DNA of 38,516 nucleotides from the NCBI GenBank assembly GCA_022823625.1, contig JAJEHQ010000040.1:1-38516 (forward strand), given 5' to 3'. Shown here piece by piece: positions 1-8,022 of this stretch. The notes under the pieces were generated by a model. It was given only the letters and a program-made list of their open reading frames with translations. It was not told the DNA's origin and ran no database searches. A program made the translations under genes and the position numbers. Every line of letters starts with the position of its first letter. Position 1 is the first letter of the stretch. The DNA is from Gammaproteobacteria bacterium (GTDB taxonomy: Bacteria; Pseudomonadota; Gammaproteobacteria; Arenicellales; JAJDZL01).

Positions 1-138
1 CCAGCGGGAGCCACCATCGAAAACGCTAACATTGCTGTCCGATGACATGACACCGGCGCGCAGTGAGCCGTACCAGCTGGCTTCGGCGAATACGGCTGAG
101 GGAACGCTCAGCACTCCCGCGAAAACCAGAATGGCCAT
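1..138 (-). CDS. Porin, N-terminal part (cut by window edge)
   Basis: This is the first 46 codons of an outer-membrane porin read leftward; the rest lies outside the window. The predicted product begins MAILVFAGVLSVPSAVFA, a short signal peptide, followed by the mature start EASWYGSLRAG typical of Gram-negative general porins (porin_4 / OmpC-like). It is nearly identical to the start of the porin at the right edge (minus strand, 37531-38496) and close to the middle porin (36446-37438). The ATG at 138 is chosen by that three-way match; a TTG lies one codon upstream. No Shine-Dalgarno sequence is visible and the signal peptide has no basic residue before its hydrophobic core, which is unusual. 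An in-frame TAA stands 8 codons upstream of the ATG, so a longer N-terminus is not possible in this frame. Confidence 0.85.
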   Translation of the reverse strand, partial: MAILVFAGVLSVPSAVFAEASWYGSLRAGVMSSDSNVSVFDGGSRW

Positions 139-444
139 CAAGTTAATTGAAACGCATTAATCAAAGCTTTTCTGCAAGTTCAGCAGTGATTTTGGCCTCA
201 AAATTTCGTTAATTGACGAATTGAAGCCAGGAAACTCACTCTTTTCATGGGATTCAATAATAAATCGCTGTTTTTCTGACTTGCGGTCGGATTTGACAAA
301 GGTTCAAGATCCCTTAGTTCAATGGAAATTCACACGACTGTAAAATTTTTCGTTAGAATGTTTAAAATTGAAGCAAAAGAAGTCAAAGCTTCTGAATAAT
401 TACAATCTAAATACCGTCAAAAGTGATTTTGCGGGAGGAGTCTA
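139..444. promoter_or_regulatory. Divergent intergenic region, porin (-) and Mo operon (+)
   Basis: This 306-bp gap separates the left porin from the molybdopterin oxidoreductase. About the first 250 bases are the upstream region of the porin and recur in inverted orientation upstream of the middle porin (about 36197-36445). The shared block ends near position 387 at a TTGAAGCAAAAG-type stretch, so the promoter of the Mo operon must lie in or next to the duplicated porin leader. I see no confident -35/-10 pair; TACAAT at 401-406 resembles a -10 box but lacks a good -35. A strong ribosome-binding site, GGGAGGAG, stands at about 432-439, ahead of the ATG at 445. Confidence 0.5.
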
Positions 445-2553
445 ATGAGTAGTGCTGTGAACCTGGGTTCGCGTCTGGCCGAAATTAAGGGTGCCAAGGT
501 AATCAAGAGTTTCTGCTATACCTGTCCTTGGCAATGCCCCACCGAAGTTTTTGTTCGAGACGATAAGATTGTCTATCACAAAGGCAATCCTGAATCTCCA
601 AACAACATTGGCTCGCGCTGTGCCAAAGGAATGGCGAGTTGGCATGTAACTCGTGATCCAGATCGCTTAAAGTATCCCATGATGCGTACCAATGCGAAGG
701 GAGAACCTGGTCAGTTTAAACGAGTATCTTGGGATGAAGCGTTTGCATTCATCGCTGAAAAGCTAAAGTCAATCGCTGACGAATTCGGCCCGGAAGCAGT
801 TGCTTTAACCTGTCACCACGACCCGAACACGCAGTTCTACCGCCATCTTCTTGGTGAGTTGTACGGATCACCAAACTTGTATGCCCATACCTCCGGCTGT
901 GAACAGGACCGGCGATCAGCTTGTCTGACGTTGTTCGGACATGTATTCCCAATGCATGATTTTGCCAATTCAAAATATGTAATGTTATGGGGTATGAACA
1001 ATCTCGGCGCTAATCAAGGCTTGTGGGAAAGCAGAGCACTGATTGAAGCACAGAAAAAGGGTTGTAAATTGGTGGTTGTCGATCCCAATTTCACAGAGAC
1101 TGCGCAAAAGGCTGATGAATGGATACCGATTCAACCCGGTACAGATGGCGCATTAGCACTGGCAATGTGCCATAGCATCATTAGTGAACGACTCTATGAT
1201 GCAGATTTTGCAAACAGTTATTGCAACGGCTTCGATGGATTTCGCTCACACCTGCATGACAACGGCTATACCCCTGAATGGGCAGCGCCTATTTGTGGAA
1301 TTGATGCAGACACAATCAAGCGCCTCGCCCGCGAATTTGCGACGACAAAACCTGCAATGTCTGCGATATTCAAAGGCTCCGGATATTACACCAATGGTGC
1401 GGATGCTGGTCGTGCCTGCTATGCGCTCAATGCTATCTGTGGCGAGGTCGATAAACCTGGTAATCTGCACCTGAAAGATTGGGCTCCTTTAGGGTTGCCT
1501 GTGGTAATTCCAGATGAAGCAAAACGGGCGCCAGCTAAAGATGCCCTGCACGCCGCGATGGGTTACCCTCTAGCGCCTGACCTTCCAAACTCAAAACTTC
1601 CTGATGCAGTTATCGACGGCAATCCGTATCCAGTCAAGGGTCTACTGGTACATGCGACCAATCCTGTCATGAGCGACCCCAATCGAGATCGAGTGCTGGA
1701 AATGTTCAAGCATCTTGACCTTGCAATTGCTTGTGAACTCTACATGAGTGAAACCGCACTTGAATGTGACATCGTCTTACCTGAGACATCATTCTACGAA
1801 CAGGCTGAAATCCGTCAGGGTATGTGGCTGGGACCAGAAGTGGTTCTGTGTCAACCTGTTGTTTCGCCAGTGGGAGAATCCAAGGCTCCATACGATATTG
1901 CCAAGGGCATCGCGGAAAAAATGGGTTGGGGAGAATATTTTCCATACGAGAAATGGGAAGATTGGGGTGAAATCATGATGGAGAATGTCCCCATGTCGCT
2001 GGATGAACTGAAGAGTAAGGGATTTTGGGCGGGAGAAATTCGCTATAACCGGGTACCAGACGGTCTGCCCACTCCATCGGGAAAAATTGAGTTGCACTCA
2101 AGTAGTTATGAAGACGCAGGATTCAACGGTTATCCCGAGTACACTGAGCGATCAGTCGTACCGGATGAGGAGTTCCCCTTGCAGCTCACTCACTCAAAAC
2201 TGAGTATGCACTGCAACATTGTCACGCAGAATAACCCGTACCTTATGGAAGTTTGCGGGGAAAACTGGGTGGAGATTAACAGTCGGGATGCAGCCCTATA
2301 TGGAATCGTGGACGACTCAACGGTAATTTTGGAGTCACCCAAAGATCAAATTGAAATCAAAGCCAAAGTCGTTGAAGGTTTGGTGCCAGGATGCGTCAGC
2401 GTTAGGCACGGACACGGTTTTGGACACTGGGCAATGGGTTCAACCGCAAAGGGACGAGGTGCACATTCCAATAATCTAATGGATACGCACACCAATCCTA
2501 TAACTGGTGCCAATTGTTACAACGAATGCAAAGTCCGGATTCGGGCAGCATAG
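445..2553 (+). CDS. Molybdopterin oxidoreductase catalytic subunit (DMSO reductase superfamily)
   Basis: The 702-residue product is a Mo/W-bis-MGD enzyme of the DMSO reductase superfamily (COG0243). An N-terminal [4Fe-4S] motif is made by C24, C27, C31 and C59, followed by K61 of the usual C-x-K-G segment. C152 in TSGCEQDRR sits where the protein ligand of molybdenum is expected, as in the cysteine-ligated polysulfide/thiosulfate reductase-like enzymes. The C-terminal molybdopterin dinucleotide-binding domain runs from about residue 570 to the end. There is no twin-arginine or other signal peptide, so the enzyme should be cytoplasmic, unlike PsrA or DmsA. It is followed by its ferredoxin subunit (gap 26 bp) and then a corrinoid methyltransferase pair and a cytochrome b, suggesting one redox complex. 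The substrate cannot be read from the sequence. The start is supported by a GGGAGGAG ribosome-binding site. Confidence 0.85.
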   Translation: MSSAVNLGSRLAEIKGAKVIKSFCYTCPWQCPTEVFVRDDKIVYHKGNPESPNNIGSRCAKGMASWHVTRDPDRLKYPMMRTNAKGEPGQFKRVSWDEAFAFIAEKLKSIADEFGPEAVALTCHHDPNTQFYRHLLGELYGSPNLYAHTSGCEQDRRSACLTLFGHVFPMHDFANSKYVMLWGMNNLGANQGLWESRALIEAQKKGCKLVVVDPNFTETAQKADEWIPIQPGTDGALALAMCHSIISERLYDADFANSYCNGFDGFRSHLHDNGYTPEWAAPICGIDADTIKRLAREFATTKPAMSAIFKGSGYYTNGADAGRACYALNAICGEVDKPGNLHLKDWAPLGLPVVIPDEAKRAPAKDALHAAMGYPLAPDLPNSKLPDAVIDGNPYPVKGLLVHATNPVMSDPNRDRVLEMFKHLDLAIACELYMSETALECDIVLPETSFYEQAEIRQGMWLGPEVVLCQPVVSPVGESKAPYDIAKGIAEKMGWGEYFPYEKWEDWGEIMMENVPMSLDELKSKGFWAGEIRYNRVPDGLPTPSGKIELHSSSYEDAGFNGYPEYTERSVVPDEEFPLQLTHSKLSMHCNIVTQNNPYLMEVCGENWVEINSRDAALYGIVDDSTVILESPKDQIEIKAKVVEGLVPGCVSVRHGHGFGHWAMGSTAKGRGAHSNNLMDTHTNPITGANCYNECKVRIRAA

Positions 2554-2579
2554 CAATTTAATTTGCGGGAGCAATAGAT

Positions 2580-3134
2580 ATGCAATATGGATTCTACTTT
2601 GACCATAAAAGATGCGTGAAGTGCCACGCTTGCGAAATTGCGTGTAAGTCCTGGAATGAAGTTGATGTTGGACCGCGTTGGCGGGAAGTCGTCAAAATCG
2701 AATCCGGTAGTTTTCCCAATGTCACTGCAATGAATGTTTCTATGGCCTGTATGCACTGTGGAGACGCACCGTGCCAAAATGCCTGTCCAGTTGGTGCAAT
2801 CAGTAAACGGGTTGCTGACGGAATTGTCGAAGTCGATCAGAATGTTTGTATTGGTTGTGGATTCTGCACATGGGCCTGTCCATTCAACGCTCCACAACTC
2901 AGTTCGACTGTTGGCAAGATGGAAAAATGCAATTTTTGTCAAACGCCGGGTAAGGAGCGTCCGCTGGACATGCCACGTGCTTGTGAAGAAATCTGTCCAA
3001 CAGGTGCGATAATTTCAGGACCCATGTCAGAGTTAGCGAATGTGAATCGCGAAACAGCAGCACGTCGGCTGAGTTCTCAGGGGTTGCCTGGCATCGTGAT
3101 GGATGCTGCCACTCGATACGGTGCACCAGCCTAA
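2580..3134 (+). CDS. Four-cluster ferredoxin subunit (DmsB/PsrB/NrfC-like)
   Basis: This is a 184-residue iron-sulfur electron-transfer subunit. It begins with CVKCHACEIACKSWN, has CMHCGDAPCQNACPVGAI in the middle, then CIGCGFCTWACPF and a C-terminal pairing of CNFC with ACEEICPTGAI. This is the pattern of four [4Fe-4S] clusters seen in the beta subunits of DMSO, polysulfide and nitrite (NrfC) reductases. It lacks a signal peptide, in agreement with a cytoplasmic catalytic subunit. It should carry electrons between the preceding molybdoenzyme and the membrane cytochrome b encoded at 5497. A GGGAG ribosome-binding site precedes the start, 26 bp after the upstream stop. Genes for a methyltransferase and corrinoid protein are inserted between this subunit and its likely membrane partner, which is atypical for the family. 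Confidence 0.88.
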   Translation: MQYGFYFDHKRCVKCHACEIACKSWNEVDVGPRWREVVKIESGSFPNVTAMNVSMACMHCGDAPCQNACPVGAISKRVADGIVEVDQNVCIGCGFCTWACPFNAPQLSSTVGKMEKCNFCQTPGKERPLDMPRACEEICPTGAIISGPMSELANVNRETAARRLSSQGLPGIVMDAATRYGAPA

Positions 3135-3179
3135 AGCTGGAGTTTGTGACCTGAACGACCGAGTTTACGGGAGAAAATC

Positions 3180-4565
3180 ATGGCTGAAATAATTGGAAAC
3201 GCAATACCTCCGGAACGGAAACGTACGATTGATGCACTTCATCTTCGGGAACCCGATTTGGTTCCAGTGGGCCTTTGGGGCACCATTGAAGGCTACCAGA
3301 ACCTGCGTAAAGGAATTGGAATGGACTTCAAAGCTGATCCAAAGGACTATCGAACCGGTTCTACTACTTGGACTACCGATGTTAGTTTTGAGTTGGATAT
3401 TGCAGAAAAACTAGGTGTTGACTTCATGCGTATCGCGATTGGCACACCCGGTGGCTCACCCGGTTTTCGAGCCATTGACTTTGATGAAATCCCCTTTGAT
3501 ATGGGCATTCCACCGCCGGATGTCGATATTAATGTGGATGAGTGGGGTGTCATTCGAAAGTGGACACCACACGAGCAAGGTGGTTATTATGAAATGATCG
3601 GTTATCCTCTGTTTCATGCAACCAGCGCGCCGCTTGAAGAAGGACTCAGAATTCTGGATGAATTTCCTTGGCCTGATCCTTGGGATGACTCCTGTTTAGA
3701 AGACTCACCCATTCCAGGAATGACTTTGCGCGAGTATTGCAAGTTTATTCACGAGGATACGCCGTTTGCACTGTTGGGACAAGGTGGACGCGGAGGCATA
3801 TTCGAGCAGGCTAAGTATATGGTTGGATATGCCAAAATATTTTCTGATTTTATAGAATCACCTGATTTTCTTGAAGCGATGCTGACGCGGCTGACCGATA
3901 TTGAAATTGATTTCAATAAAGCGATTATTGATGAGTGCGGAGAATACTTGGATTGGATGCGAATGAGCCCGGAAGACCTTGCCAGTGAAAAGACTGCGTT
4001 TCTGTCATTGAAAATGTTTGACCGACAGGTAAAACCACACTATATACGAGCTTTTCGAGAAATTAAGGAATACTACCTTAAGAAAAACCCGTTGGGTAAA
4101 ATTCAGTTCCACAGTTGTGGAGCAATTCCAGAACCATTTATGCGAGGCCTGATTGAATCCGGTGTCGACGGCTACGACAGCTTGCCGCCCAAGGTTGCGC
4201 GCCATTCAAACCCTGCCGCCAAGAAGCGGCAATTGGGTAAAGAAATGTTTTTTTACGGAGGGATTGATGTGCAGGAAACTTTACCTTGGGGCAGTGTCGA
4301 AGATGTTCGAAGCGAAGTTCGACAGCGTATTTGGGAAATGGGACACGGCGGAGGATTTTTGCTGAGTTCATCACATCGCCTTGAGCATGATGTTCCAACC
4401 CAAAATGTGCTCGCAATGATTGATGAAGCGAGAAGTTACGGAGTTTATCCTCTGCCGACAGAACCACCACCAGGTGCCGATACCGGCGAAGATTACGAAC
4501 CATGGACTGGAGACCGTAAGCGTCGCAGACGACCAGACCGAAAACGAACTGCCCGCGCGGCTTGA
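3180..4565 (+). CDS. UroD-family corrinoid methyltransferase
   Basis: The 461-residue product belongs to the uroporphyrinogen decarboxylase-like TIM-barrel family that includes MtaA, MtbA and CmuA, enzymes that move methyl groups to or from corrinoid proteins. H311-x-C313 in IQFHSCGAI corresponds to the H-x-C part of the zinc site. The third ligand, a Cys in MtaA/CmuA, appears replaced in the stretch LLSSSHRLEHDVP, where H399 could substitute. A true heme-pathway UroD is shorter (about 350 residues) and would not sit beside a corrinoid protein. The next gene, 27 bp downstream, encodes that partner. The C-terminus is strongly basic (RKRRRRPDRKR), an odd tail whose role is unknown. A GGGAG site precedes the ATG. 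The methyl donor is not identifiable; no THF-methyl acceptor enzyme or corrinoid-reactivating ATPase is encoded in the window. Confidence 0.8.
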   Translation: MAEIIGNAIPPERKRTIDALHLREPDLVPVGLWGTIEGYQNLRKGIGMDFKADPKDYRTGSTTWTTDVSFELDIAEKLGVDFMRIAIGTPGGSPGFRAIDFDEIPFDMGIPPPDVDINVDEWGVIRKWTPHEQGGYYEMIGYPLFHATSAPLEEGLRILDEFPWPDPWDDSCLEDSPIPGMTLREYCKFIHEDTPFALLGQGGRGGIFEQAKYMVGYAKIFSDFIESPDFLEAMLTRLTDIEIDFNKAIIDECGEYLDWMRMSPEDLASEKTAFLSLKMFDRQVKPHYIRAFREIKEYYLKKNPLGKIQFHSCGAIPEPFMRGLIESGVDGYDSLPPKVARHSNPAAKKRQLGKEMFFYGGIDVQETLPWGSVEDVRSEVRQRIWEMGHGGGFLLSSSHRLEHDVPTQNVLAMIDEARSYGVYPLPTEPPPGADTGEDYEPWTGDRKRRRRPDRKRTARAA

Positions 4566-4592
4566 TCACTACCCACTAATAAATGCAGAGTT

Positions 4593-5444
4593 ATGCCACT
4601 ATTCATTGAAACCGAGAAAGAATGGGATCTGGAAGATCTTCAGTATGATTTTGAAGACTCTCTTGAAACGGACCGATGGCTTGATGCGCCACCGGATATT
4701 AAGGAGTTGTTTCACGAAATTGAGTGGAACATCATTGATGGTGAACACGAAGAGACATCGGATCTGATTCATCCAGCACTGGATGCGGATGTTTCTCCTC
4801 GAACGCTGGTTGCCGGGCCTATGGCAACTGGTATTGCCGAAGTTGGAAGACGCTTCAAAATGGATGAATACTTCCTTCCGGAAGTCATGATGTCAGCAAA
4901 GTGTATGCATTCCGCACTTGGCATTCTAAAGCCATTGATTGTTGCTGAAAAATCAGAAGACATTGGAACGGTTGTAGTGGGCACCGTTCAGGGGGACTTG
5001 CACGATATTGGCAAGAAAATTGTCGCAATGATGCTGGAAGCAGCTGGTTTCACTGTCATTGATCTCGGTGTAACCGTTCCACCCGAGGACTTTATCGCAG
5101 CAATACGAGAACATGATCCACAAATTGTTGGTTTTTCCGCGTTGCTGACTACGACAATGAATATGCAGTGGGAAACAATTAAGCAACTCAAGGCAGAAGG
5201 CATGCGAGGTGATGTCAAGGTGTTTGTCGGCGGAGCACCGATCAGCCAAGGTTGGTGCGACAAAATTGGAGCTGACGCATATGGTGTTGATGCTCTGGTC
5301 GCTGTGGAAAAAGCAAAAGCCTGCGTGCAGGAATACCGCGACATAAAAGGTGGAGACCCTGCATTGCACGGTGCGATGCTTGCACTCGATGCAGAACGCG
5401 TTGCGCAACAGGCGGCTAAGCTTGAGGCAGTAGCAAGCGGCTAA
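4593..5444 (+). CDS. Corrinoid (B12-binding) methyltransferase partner protein
   Basis: The 283-residue protein has the two-part architecture of methyl-carrying corrinoid proteins such as MtaC, MtbC and MttC. A helical cap domain lies at about residues 45-115 and a Rossmann-like cobalamin-binding domain at about 125-245. The cobalt-ligating signature D-x-H-x-x-G is present as D135-L-H137-D-I-G140. It is followed by the conserved GFSALLTT and VFVGGAPIS segments that hold the nucleotide tail. An acidic N-terminal extension of about 40 residues and a C-terminal Ala-rich helix are extra. It should carry the methyl group on cobalt, delivered or removed by the UroD-type protein encoded immediately upstream. 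In chloromethane dehydrogenase (CmuA) these two modules are fused; here they are separate. Reactivation of oxidised cobalt needs a low-potential electron donor, which could be the adjacent Fe-S/Mo module (inference). Confidence 0.88.
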   Translation: MPLFIETEKEWDLEDLQYDFEDSLETDRWLDAPPDIKELFHEIEWNIIDGEHEETSDLIHPALDADVSPRTLVAGPMATGIAEVGRRFKMDEYFLPEVMMSAKCMHSALGILKPLIVAEKSEDIGTVVVGTVQGDLHDIGKKIVAMMLEAAGFTVIDLGVTVPPEDFIAAIREHDPQIVGFSALLTTTMNMQWETIKQLKAEGMRGDVKVFVGGAPISQGWCDKIGADAYGVDALVAVEKAKACVQEYRDIKGGDPALHGAMLALDAERVAQQAAKLEAVASG

Positions 5445-5496
5445 GCATCGTTATTCGGAGAAATTCATCCAGTGAGATGATTTCAACAAATTTCAG

Positions 5497-6633
5497 ATGA
5501 ACGAAGCTATCACGATTGTGCGTCGTCGCCGAAGGCGAATCATATTACCGATAATCGTCGGTATCGCTCTGTTTATTTTTCAGTTGTCTGGACAGTACAG
5601 TGCCGGTTTGGCTTACGGATTGCTGTTCGTTTCGGTTGTATTGCTGATCGCTGGGATGGCTGCCCTGATACTGTTGGTCTTCACCCATGTTGGTGACGCG
5701 AAGTCCCTCAGTGCAACAATGCGTTGGCTATTCACCGTTGCTGGATGGGCGTATGTGATTGGTGTTTTTGATCTTTCCGGACACTTTATCGCACAGGCAC
5801 TAATCGGACAGGTTGAACTGCAATGGATATTCTTTGGACCTGCTGCACTTGTCAGTATTGTCCTGTTTGATATTGGGATGTATCAAGTGATTTATTCGAA
5901 GAATCAACCGACCTGGGAACGATATCGGCAGCACATTCGACGTGAAGATGCTGAGCCTGCGGCAATGCGAGACGCCTTTATTACTGACGTGGCTTTTCAC
6001 ACCAACCTGATGTCAGTCAGTGGATTGCGCTGGCTTCGTCACACACTGATGTTTTGGGGATTTGTACTGTTGTTTGCAGTAGAAGTCGCTGCGGTTTTTG
6101 TGCGAGAAGGAATTCCCGCATTTGGCTGGACAGACATTTGGGAGATCCTTGATCACCCCGTTCGACTTGCATTTGATTTTGCGTTTGAATTTTTTGGATT
6201 TATGGTTTTGACAGGCTGTCTGCTTGCATTTATCTGGCGCATAAAGGCCAGCAATACTGATGAGTCAAAGTATGCCGATACTCCGTCTGCTGTATTCCTT
6301 TTTCTGGTTGTGCTGAGTGGTTTTTTACTGGAGGGAGGTCGATTGGCGATGGACGGGCTGCCTGCCGGATCGGGTTTGTCATTCGTTGGCTGGATCTTTG
6401 CATCCATGGCACCTGGCGAGTCTGGGTTTTTGGCATCCGCGTATACGCCGCTTTGGTACCTTCATGTCTTCGGTTCGTTGGGGTTTATTGTCTATGTTCC
6501 AGCACACAGACTGGCGCATTCATGTGCGACTCCAGTCGGTCGAATGATGAATTCACAGAAGAAAATATTGGCTAGAAAACGGGAACACTCTCTGCGTGGA
6601 CTGATGTCAGGCACGCGCGGTCCCATGAAATAA
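5497..6633 (+). CDS. Membrane cytochrome b subunit, NarI/DsrM-like
   Basis: This 378-residue integral membrane protein has an arginine-rich N-terminus (RRRRRR, positive-inside) and about eight hydrophobic helices. Three or four lie in residues 15-135. After a soluble loop at about 140-175, a five-helix bundle spans about 185-350. That second half resembles the NarI/HmeC/DsrM family of diheme, quinone-reacting subunits. Candidate heme-ligand histidines are in RWLRHTL, LDHPVRL, LWYLHVF and HRLAHSCATP. It would anchor the cytoplasmic Mo and ferredoxin subunits to the inner membrane and exchange electrons with the quinone pool. The extra N-terminal helices are not part of standard NarI (about 225 residues). 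It follows the corrinoid gene by 52 bp on the same strand. Family placement is by pattern only; heme binding is inferred. Confidence 0.7.
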   Translation: MNEAITIVRRRRRRIILPIIVGIALFIFQLSGQYSAGLAYGLLFVSVVLLIAGMAALILLVFTHVGDAKSLSATMRWLFTVAGWAYVIGVFDLSGHFIAQALIGQVELQWIFFGPAALVSIVLFDIGMYQVIYSKNQPTWERYRQHIRREDAEPAAMRDAFITDVAFHTNLMSVSGLRWLRHTLMFWGFVLLFAVEVAAVFVREGIPAFGWTDIWEILDHPVRLAFDFAFEFFGFMVLTGCLLAFIWRIKASNTDESKYADTPSAVFLFLVVLSGFLLEGGRLAMDGLPAGSGLSFVGWIFASMAPGESGFLASAYTPLWYLHVFGSLGFIVYVPAHRLAHSCATPVGRMMNSQKKILARKREHSLRGLMSGTRGPMK

Positions 6634-6650
6634 TTGGTAAGAGATAGAAA

Positions 6651-7457
6651 ATGAGTCGAATAATTGCAATTTATGGAAAGACTTGCACGCTGAAATCTGA
6701 TGTAGCTCGAGCGATTTCTCGTCTGACTGGTTACAAAATGGCGAGCCGGGGCGAGGCGGTAACGACACAAGCGTTGTTGGCTAAGCAGCATAGTGGAAAT
6801 GAAGTCGATCTTGAGTTTCACCAGAAGCTGGATGCCTACACTAGATCAATGCTCAATTGGCCAGACCCTGTGCTGATTTTGGAAAGCCGATTCATGGATG
6901 CGGTCCTAAATGACATCAACGATGTCTTTTTTGTACGCATGTACAGTGAAGACTCAGCTCGGAAATCTCGCTGGGACCACCGCAAAGAAGAGGGTGGTGG
7001 ACGCACACGGCAAATTGGTGAAAGTGTTGCTCAGCGTGATAGGTACGACGATGAACTTCGTAAAGAACTTTATCCTGATGCGGTAGAAGTGAGTCCTGAT
7101 ATGGAAATCGACACAACTGACGGAAAAGCCTATGACTATGCAATAAAGATCTGGTCGAAATTCACCTCAGAAGATCTGTCGCATCTAGTTGTTTCTGGCG
7201 TTAGTGAAATGGACAAGAAGCAAACCAAGGGGCTGAAACCAGGTGCATCTGCTGGCCAAGTTGTTGTTTACAATGCTCTTCGCAATCCTTTTGGTGGTTA
7301 TATCAATGATGATGAAAGTGGCCGAAATGTGTTTATTCACAAAAGTGCGGTTGAATCAAGCGGTATGGGTGAGTTAATAAAAGGTCAAAGAGTTCGTTTC
7401 CAGATTGTTGAGGATGGATTTGGCGGCTTTCGGGCAATTGATATTCAAGCGGAGTGA
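6651..7457 (+). CDS. Cytidylate kinase-like domain fused to cold-shock domain
   Basis: This is a 268-residue two-domain protein. Residues 1-170 resemble the cytidylate-kinase-like P-loop family: a first strand RIIAIYG, an altered Walker A (GKTCTLKS, residues 9-16, with Leu where the second Gly of GxxxxGK[ST] should be, K15 and S16 kept), LESRFMD, an R/D-rich lid-like stretch at 105-140 and a late IDTTDGKAYDYAI. Residues 201-265 form a cold-shock/S1-like fold with NVFIHKSAV (225-233), which matches the RNP2 part of CspA-type proteins, and a GQRVRF strand. A linker rich in Lys and Gly joins them. The gene starts 17 bp after the cytochrome b stop and belongs to the same string. Whether the kinase half is active is doubtful. 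A nucleotide-sensing, nucleic-acid-binding regulator of the operon is possible, but this is speculation. Confidence 0.7.
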   Translation: MSRIIAIYGKTCTLKSDVARAISRLTGYKMASRGEAVTTQALLAKQHSGNEVDLEFHQKLDAYTRSMLNWPDPVLILESRFMDAVLNDINDVFFVRMYSEDSARKSRWDHRKEEGGGRTRQIGESVAQRDRYDDELRKELYPDAVEVSPDMEIDTTDGKAYDYAIKIWSKFTSEDLSHLVVSGVSEMDKKQTKGLKPGASAGQVVVYNALRNPFGGYINDDESGRNVFIHKSAVESSGMGELIKGQRVRFQIVEDGFGGFRAIDIQAE

Positions 7458-7469
7458 ATAATTGGCATC

Positions 7470-7742
7470 ATGCCAGAGTTAAAGGACGTTTTACCTCTTC
7501 TGATGAATGATGCTCGTTTTCGGAATAGCGAAGCATACACTTTGCGCAACCAGCAGGTAACGGCTATTCAGCTGACAACCGGTTCCCCTTGCTCTTCACA
7601 TAGTGAACTATTCTCACCGTGGCCGGGCCAGGAAACAGGAGTTACAGAATGGTATGCGCTTGATAACGGTTTTGCTGTTGGCAAAGCAACTGACCAAGAC
7701 GGCTGTGAGTATTATCCAGTTACCTGCTTGATGCAAAGATAG
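7470..7742 (+). CDS. Small unknown protein in the Mo/corrinoid gene string
   Basis: I do not recognise this 90-residue protein. It is co-directional, starts 12 bp after the kinase/cold-shock gene and stops 1 bp before the CDGSH gene, so it is very probably translated as part of the same transcript. It has no signal peptide or membrane segment. The composition is mixed alpha/beta, with two cysteines near the C-terminus (GCEYYPVTC) and one mid-chain (SPCSSHSE), which could bind metal or a cluster. The sequence WPGQETGVTEWYALDNGFAVGKATDQDG suggests a compact beta-rich second half, if split at the glycine-rich turns. No frame-disrupting features are seen. Confidence 0.6.
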   Translation: MPELKDVLPLLMNDARFRNSEAYTLRNQQVTAIQLTTGSPCSSHSELFSPWPGQETGVTEWYALDNGFAVGKATDQDGCEYYPVTCLMQR

Positions 7743-7743
7743 C

Positions 7744-8004
7744 ATGACCCTTCCTGCCTGTCCCCAGAAGTCCCCTTATGTTGTCATGGTAGAGGAAGGT
7801 AAACAGTATGCTTGGTGTAGTTGCGGATTAAGTGAAAATCAACCATGGTGTGATGGAATGCATCGTGGTTCTGGTTTCAAACCCATCAAGTTTGTTGCCC
7901 CTATTTCAGGAGAGTTTTATATGTGCGGTTGCAAACGTTCGGACAATGCTCCCTATTGCTTTGGTAACTGTATGGGTCATGCCCCGGTCCATAGTACAGG
8001 CTAA
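7744..8004 (+). CDS. Double CDGSH iron-sulfur protein (CISD3-like)
   Basis: This 86-residue protein has two tandem CDGSH-type motifs. The first is canonical, C25-S-C27 then C36-D-G-M-H40, giving the 3Cys:1His ligation of a labile [2Fe-2S] cluster as in mitoNEET. The second is C61-G-C63 then C72-F-G-N-C76, with the usual histidine replaced by cysteine, so it would be all-cysteine if it binds a cluster. Bacterial two-motif members are small soluble proteins, like human CISD3, used in electron or cluster transfer. Its start follows the upstream stop by 1 bp, indicating translational coupling. In this context it may donate electrons or clusters to the Mo/corrinoid proteins, which is inference. 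Confidence 0.88.
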   Translation: MTLPACPQKSPYVVMVEEGKQYAWCSCGLSENQPWCDGMHRGSGFKPIKFVAPISGEFYMCGCKRSDNAPYCFGNCMGHAPVHSTG

Positions 8005-8022
8005 ACTGGATACAAATAAATT

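Noticed and set aside
3180..4565. Heme-pathway uroporphyrinogen decarboxylase (HemE)
   Set aside because: The protein is about 100 residues too long, has an H-x-C metal motif, and lies directly before a corrinoid protein.
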